From Dyella jiangningensis (lineage in GTDB: Bacteria; Pseudomonadota; Gammaproteobacteria; Xanthomonadales; Rhodanobacteraceae): a stretch of 64,000 bases of DNA. Below are positions 61,873 to 64,000 of the stretch, in pieces. The translations under genes and the position numbers were made by a program. How positions within the stretch are numbered: the first letter of the stretch is position 1; the number at the start of each line of letters is the position of its first letter. The DNA is taken from the NCBI GenBank assembly GCA_000632805.1, contig CP007444.1, forward strand, positions 1,922,001 through 1,986,000. Direction: 5' to 3'. The notes under the pieces are model-generated. The model was given only the letters and a program-made list of their open reading frames with translations, was not told where the DNA came from and did not search any database.

Positions 61873-62928
61873 ATGACCCTTACGCTACAGGACAAACCCC
61901 AGGGCGACACCGGGGATTCGCTCGCTTCCAGCTTCACGGCAAGCTATGCCGGCGTTGTTGCCTTCATTGCCGTGGCTGTTGAGGGGAGCTTCGCCCGTGC
62001 CGCAGTTAGACTCGGTGTGGGCAGGTCGGCGGTGAGCCGCAGCGTACAAAAGCTGGAAGCTCAGCTAGATGCGCGCCTTTTCTTGCGCACCACCCGCAGC
62101 ACCTCACTCACGCGCGAAGGTGAACTGTTCTATCGAAACTGCAACCCCGGCGTGCAGCGGATCGTCCAGGCCTTGGAAGACATGCGCGAGCTTCGTTCCG
62201 GGCCACCACGGGGCCATCTGCGGATCAGCGCGACTATGGGGTTCGGACGTCAGATCATCGCGCCGCTACTAGCGGGCTTCCGTACCCACTATCCGGATAT
62301 TGCCATCGATTTGCTGCTGGACGAACGGCCCACGGATTTCACTTCGGACCGCGTGGACGTAGCTATTCGCGATGGGCAACTGGAAGACAGCCAGATCATC
62401 GCCAAACGCCTCGTGCCTATGCAGATGCTAGTGTGCGCGTCGCCCACTTACGCCCTGAAGAATGGCCTACCCAAGCTTGTTGACGAGCTTTCATCGCACA
62501 CGTGCATCAGTTACCGAACAAGCTCCGGCCGAATAGCTGACTGGGAATTCAAGATTGAAGGGCGAAAGCACAAACTCGTGCCGTCCTCCATCTACACCTT
62601 CAACGATGCCGACCTGGTCACCCAAAGCGTCTTGGCCGGCGAAGGCATCGCGCAACTGGCAGGCTACCAGGTGACAGAACATCTGCGTGCTGGACGGCTG
62701 GTCGCCTGCCTGGAGCAGTATGCACCGGAGGATCGCGGGCACTACCTCTGTTACCTGAGCCGGCAGCAGCTGCCAGCGCGCATCCGCGTGTTCATTGACT
62801 ACGTGACCGAGGCTGTGCGCGCCTTAGATCTGCAGTACATCACCGGCCTAGGTCCCATGAAAGATGAGACGCATATGGAGGCACGGAGGGCGGACCTGCT
62901 GCCATTCCACCGGAAGCAGGCTAATTGA
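61873..62928 (+). CDS. LysR-family transcriptional regulator
   Basis: 351 residues from MTLTLQDKPQ. N-terminal winged HTH (FIAVAVEGSFARAAVRLGVGRSAVSRSVQKLE) and a substrate-binding domain (GHLRISATMGFGRQIIAPLL). It precedes the second NmrA-like gene by 111 bp in the same direction and may control it. Confidence 0.9.
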   Translation: MTLTLQDKPQGDTGDSLASSFTASYAGVVAFIAVAVEGSFARAAVRLGVGRSAVSRSVQKLEAQLDARLFLRTTRSTSLTREGELFYRNCNPGVQRIVQALEDMRELRSGPPRGHLRISATMGFGRQIIAPLLAGFRTHYPDIAIDLLLDERPTDFTSDRVDVAIRDGQLEDSQIIAKRLVPMQMLVCASPTYALKNGLPKLVDELSSHTCISYRTSSGRIADWEFKIEGRKHKLVPSSIYTFNDADLVTQSVLAGEGIAQLAGYQVTEHLRAGRLVACLEQYAPEDRGHYLCYLSRQQLPARIRVFIDYVTEAVRALDLQYITGLGPMKDETHMEARRADLLPFHRKQAN

Positions 62929-63039
62929 TGCATCCGAAGCAACACGGTGAGCCCCTCACGAGGCCTACTCGCCGCTGCTGGCGAAACCTAGCATGGAACA
63001 AAACGCGCTATCGGCGCGCTTTCTGGATGGAGGTGTCCC

Positions 63040-63801
63040 ATGAAGATAGTTGTTATTGGCGGAACCGGCTTGATCGGTAGCAAGGTGGTCTCCCGGTTGC
63101 GCGCACGCGGCCACGAGGTCGTAGCAGGCTCCCCCTCCTCGGGCCTTAACACCATGACTGGCGAAGGCCTAGACGATGCCATGGCCGGTGCCAGCGTCGT
63201 TATCGACTTGGCCAATTCGCCATCGTTCGAGGATCAGGCGGTTCTCGATTTTTTCCAGACTGCAGGCCGAAATATCGCACATGCCGAGACGACGGCGAGC
63301 GTGAAGCACCACGTGGCCCTCTCTGTCGTCGGTACCGATCGACTGTCAGCCAGTGGCTATTTTCGCGGCAAGATCGCGCAGGAGAAGATCATCCGCGAAT
63401 CCGGCATCCCCTATACGATCATTCACTCGACGCAGTTCTTCGAGTTTCTCGGCAGCATCATCAAGTCAGCTTCCAAGGGGGAGGCAGTTCACGTCTCCCC
63501 AGCACTTATGCAGCCCATCGCTTCGTACGATGTGGCGGACGCTGTGACTACCTACGCGCTTCGTGAGCCGGAAAACGGTATCGTCGAGATCGCCGGCCCC
63601 AACAAAGTGAGCCTTTCGGCATTGGTGCGAAAGTTCCTTTCTCTCACCAACGATCCCCATGAAATCGTCGAGGACATCAACGCGCCCTATTTCGGCGCGA
63701 TTCTCCAGAACGATACGCTGCTCCCATCGAGCGGCGCACGACTCGCTCCGACGGACTTCAAGACCTGGTTCGATCGATCGGAATACGCACAGGCCGCGTA
63801 A
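63040..63801 (+). CDS. NmrA-like NAD(P)-binding protein, copy 2
   Basis: 253 residues; ATG preceded by GGAGGTGTCCC. Rossmann motif GGTGLIGSKV and YTIIHSTQFFEFL. Paralogue of 60032-60796 across its length. Downstream of the LysR gene. Confidence 0.88.
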   Translation: MKIVVIGGTGLIGSKVVSRLRARGHEVVAGSPSSGLNTMTGEGLDDAMAGASVVIDLANSPSFEDQAVLDFFQTAGRNIAHAETTASVKHHVALSVVGTDRLSASGYFRGKIAQEKIIRESGIPYTIIHSTQFFEFLGSIIKSASKGEAVHVSPALMQPIASYDVADAVTTYALREPENGIVEIAGPNKVSLSALVRKFLSLTNDPHEIVEDINAPYFGAILQNDTLLPSSGARLAPTDFKTWFDRSEYAQAA

Positions 63802-64000
63802 GTCCGAAGCCCACAGTGGCTAGAACAGTCACGCGAACCGTGAACCCTCTCAAGCGTGCTTCCAGCATTGGAGGCACGCGCATTCGTCGATGCGAGACAT
63901 CGACCGGAAGACCTTCTTTATGCCAGTGGTGACGCGTATACGCCAGTGGATGGATGAACGGGCCCCCGGATTGGGCGTCTTGGTTCGAAAGCACTACACA

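Overview
The window looks like chromosomal DNA of a GC-rich gammaproteobacterium of the Xanthomonas/Rhodanobacter lineage. This is inferred from a copLAB-type copper operon with a CopL-like leader protein, inovirus prophages whose repressor resembles the DUF3693 proteins of xanthomonad filamentous phages, and an XerCD dif-like site (26650-26677) close to the gammaproteobacterial consensus. No rRNA, tRNA or CRISPR array was seen.

Region 1 (9-15012, all minus strand) is a metal island. A distal block (7564 down to 9) runs DUF5676 membrane protein, DUF2933 protein, isoprenylcysteine-methyltransferase-like protein, P1B ATPase with an unusual CPD motif, ABC1/UbiB-type kinase, DUF1269 protein and beta-CASP metallo-hydrolase, with several 4-bp overlaps. 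A proximal block (15012 down to 9198) encodes a Met-rich periplasmic protein, a CopL-like protein, CopA multicopper oxidase, CopB, a cytochrome c/SnoaL fusion, a DUF411 protein and a CusF-like protein. An IS5-family element with a CTAG target duplication separates the blocks.

Region 2 (15109-20700) holds a protein with a possible HhH motif and a PD-(D/E)XK-like region, then a Tn3-family module (tyrosine recombinase plus TnpA). The transposon abuts, and has cut off the 5' end of, an inovirus replication gene.

Region 3 (20700-33603) contains two filamentous-phage (inovirus) prophages in mirror-image orientation, meeting at one dif-like site. Prophage A (plus strand) lacks its left end and carries a hicA-hicB-third gene cassette. 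Prophage B (minus strand) appears complete, about 6.8 kb between two att sites. Both share rep, ssb, small membrane peptides, coat, adsorption protein, DUF2523, zot and a 44-bp hairpin element.

Region 4 (33889-41572) is a defence island. A divergent TnpT-like/TnpS-like recombinase pair surrounds a short intergenic region with two dyads. It is followed by two CD-NTase/SLATT pairs in opposite gene order (SLATT then CD-NTase with AGS-C-like tail; CD-NTase then SLATT) and a protein with an RX4H, HEPN-like motif. This looks like a dual CBASS-type nucleotide-signalling system and is the best candidate for something undescribed.

Region 5 (41965-63801) is a stress/detoxification region built from repeated families: three metallo-beta-lactamase-fold hydrolases, two HD proteins, two cupin plus carboxymuconolactone-decarboxylase pairs, SDR and NmrA-like proteins, and a DyP peroxidase. 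Its regulators are MocR, GlxA/AraC, LysR, an orphan PAS histidine kinase and an ECF41 sigma factor with its diagnostic motifs and typical neighbours. An IS3 transposase remnant lies inside it.
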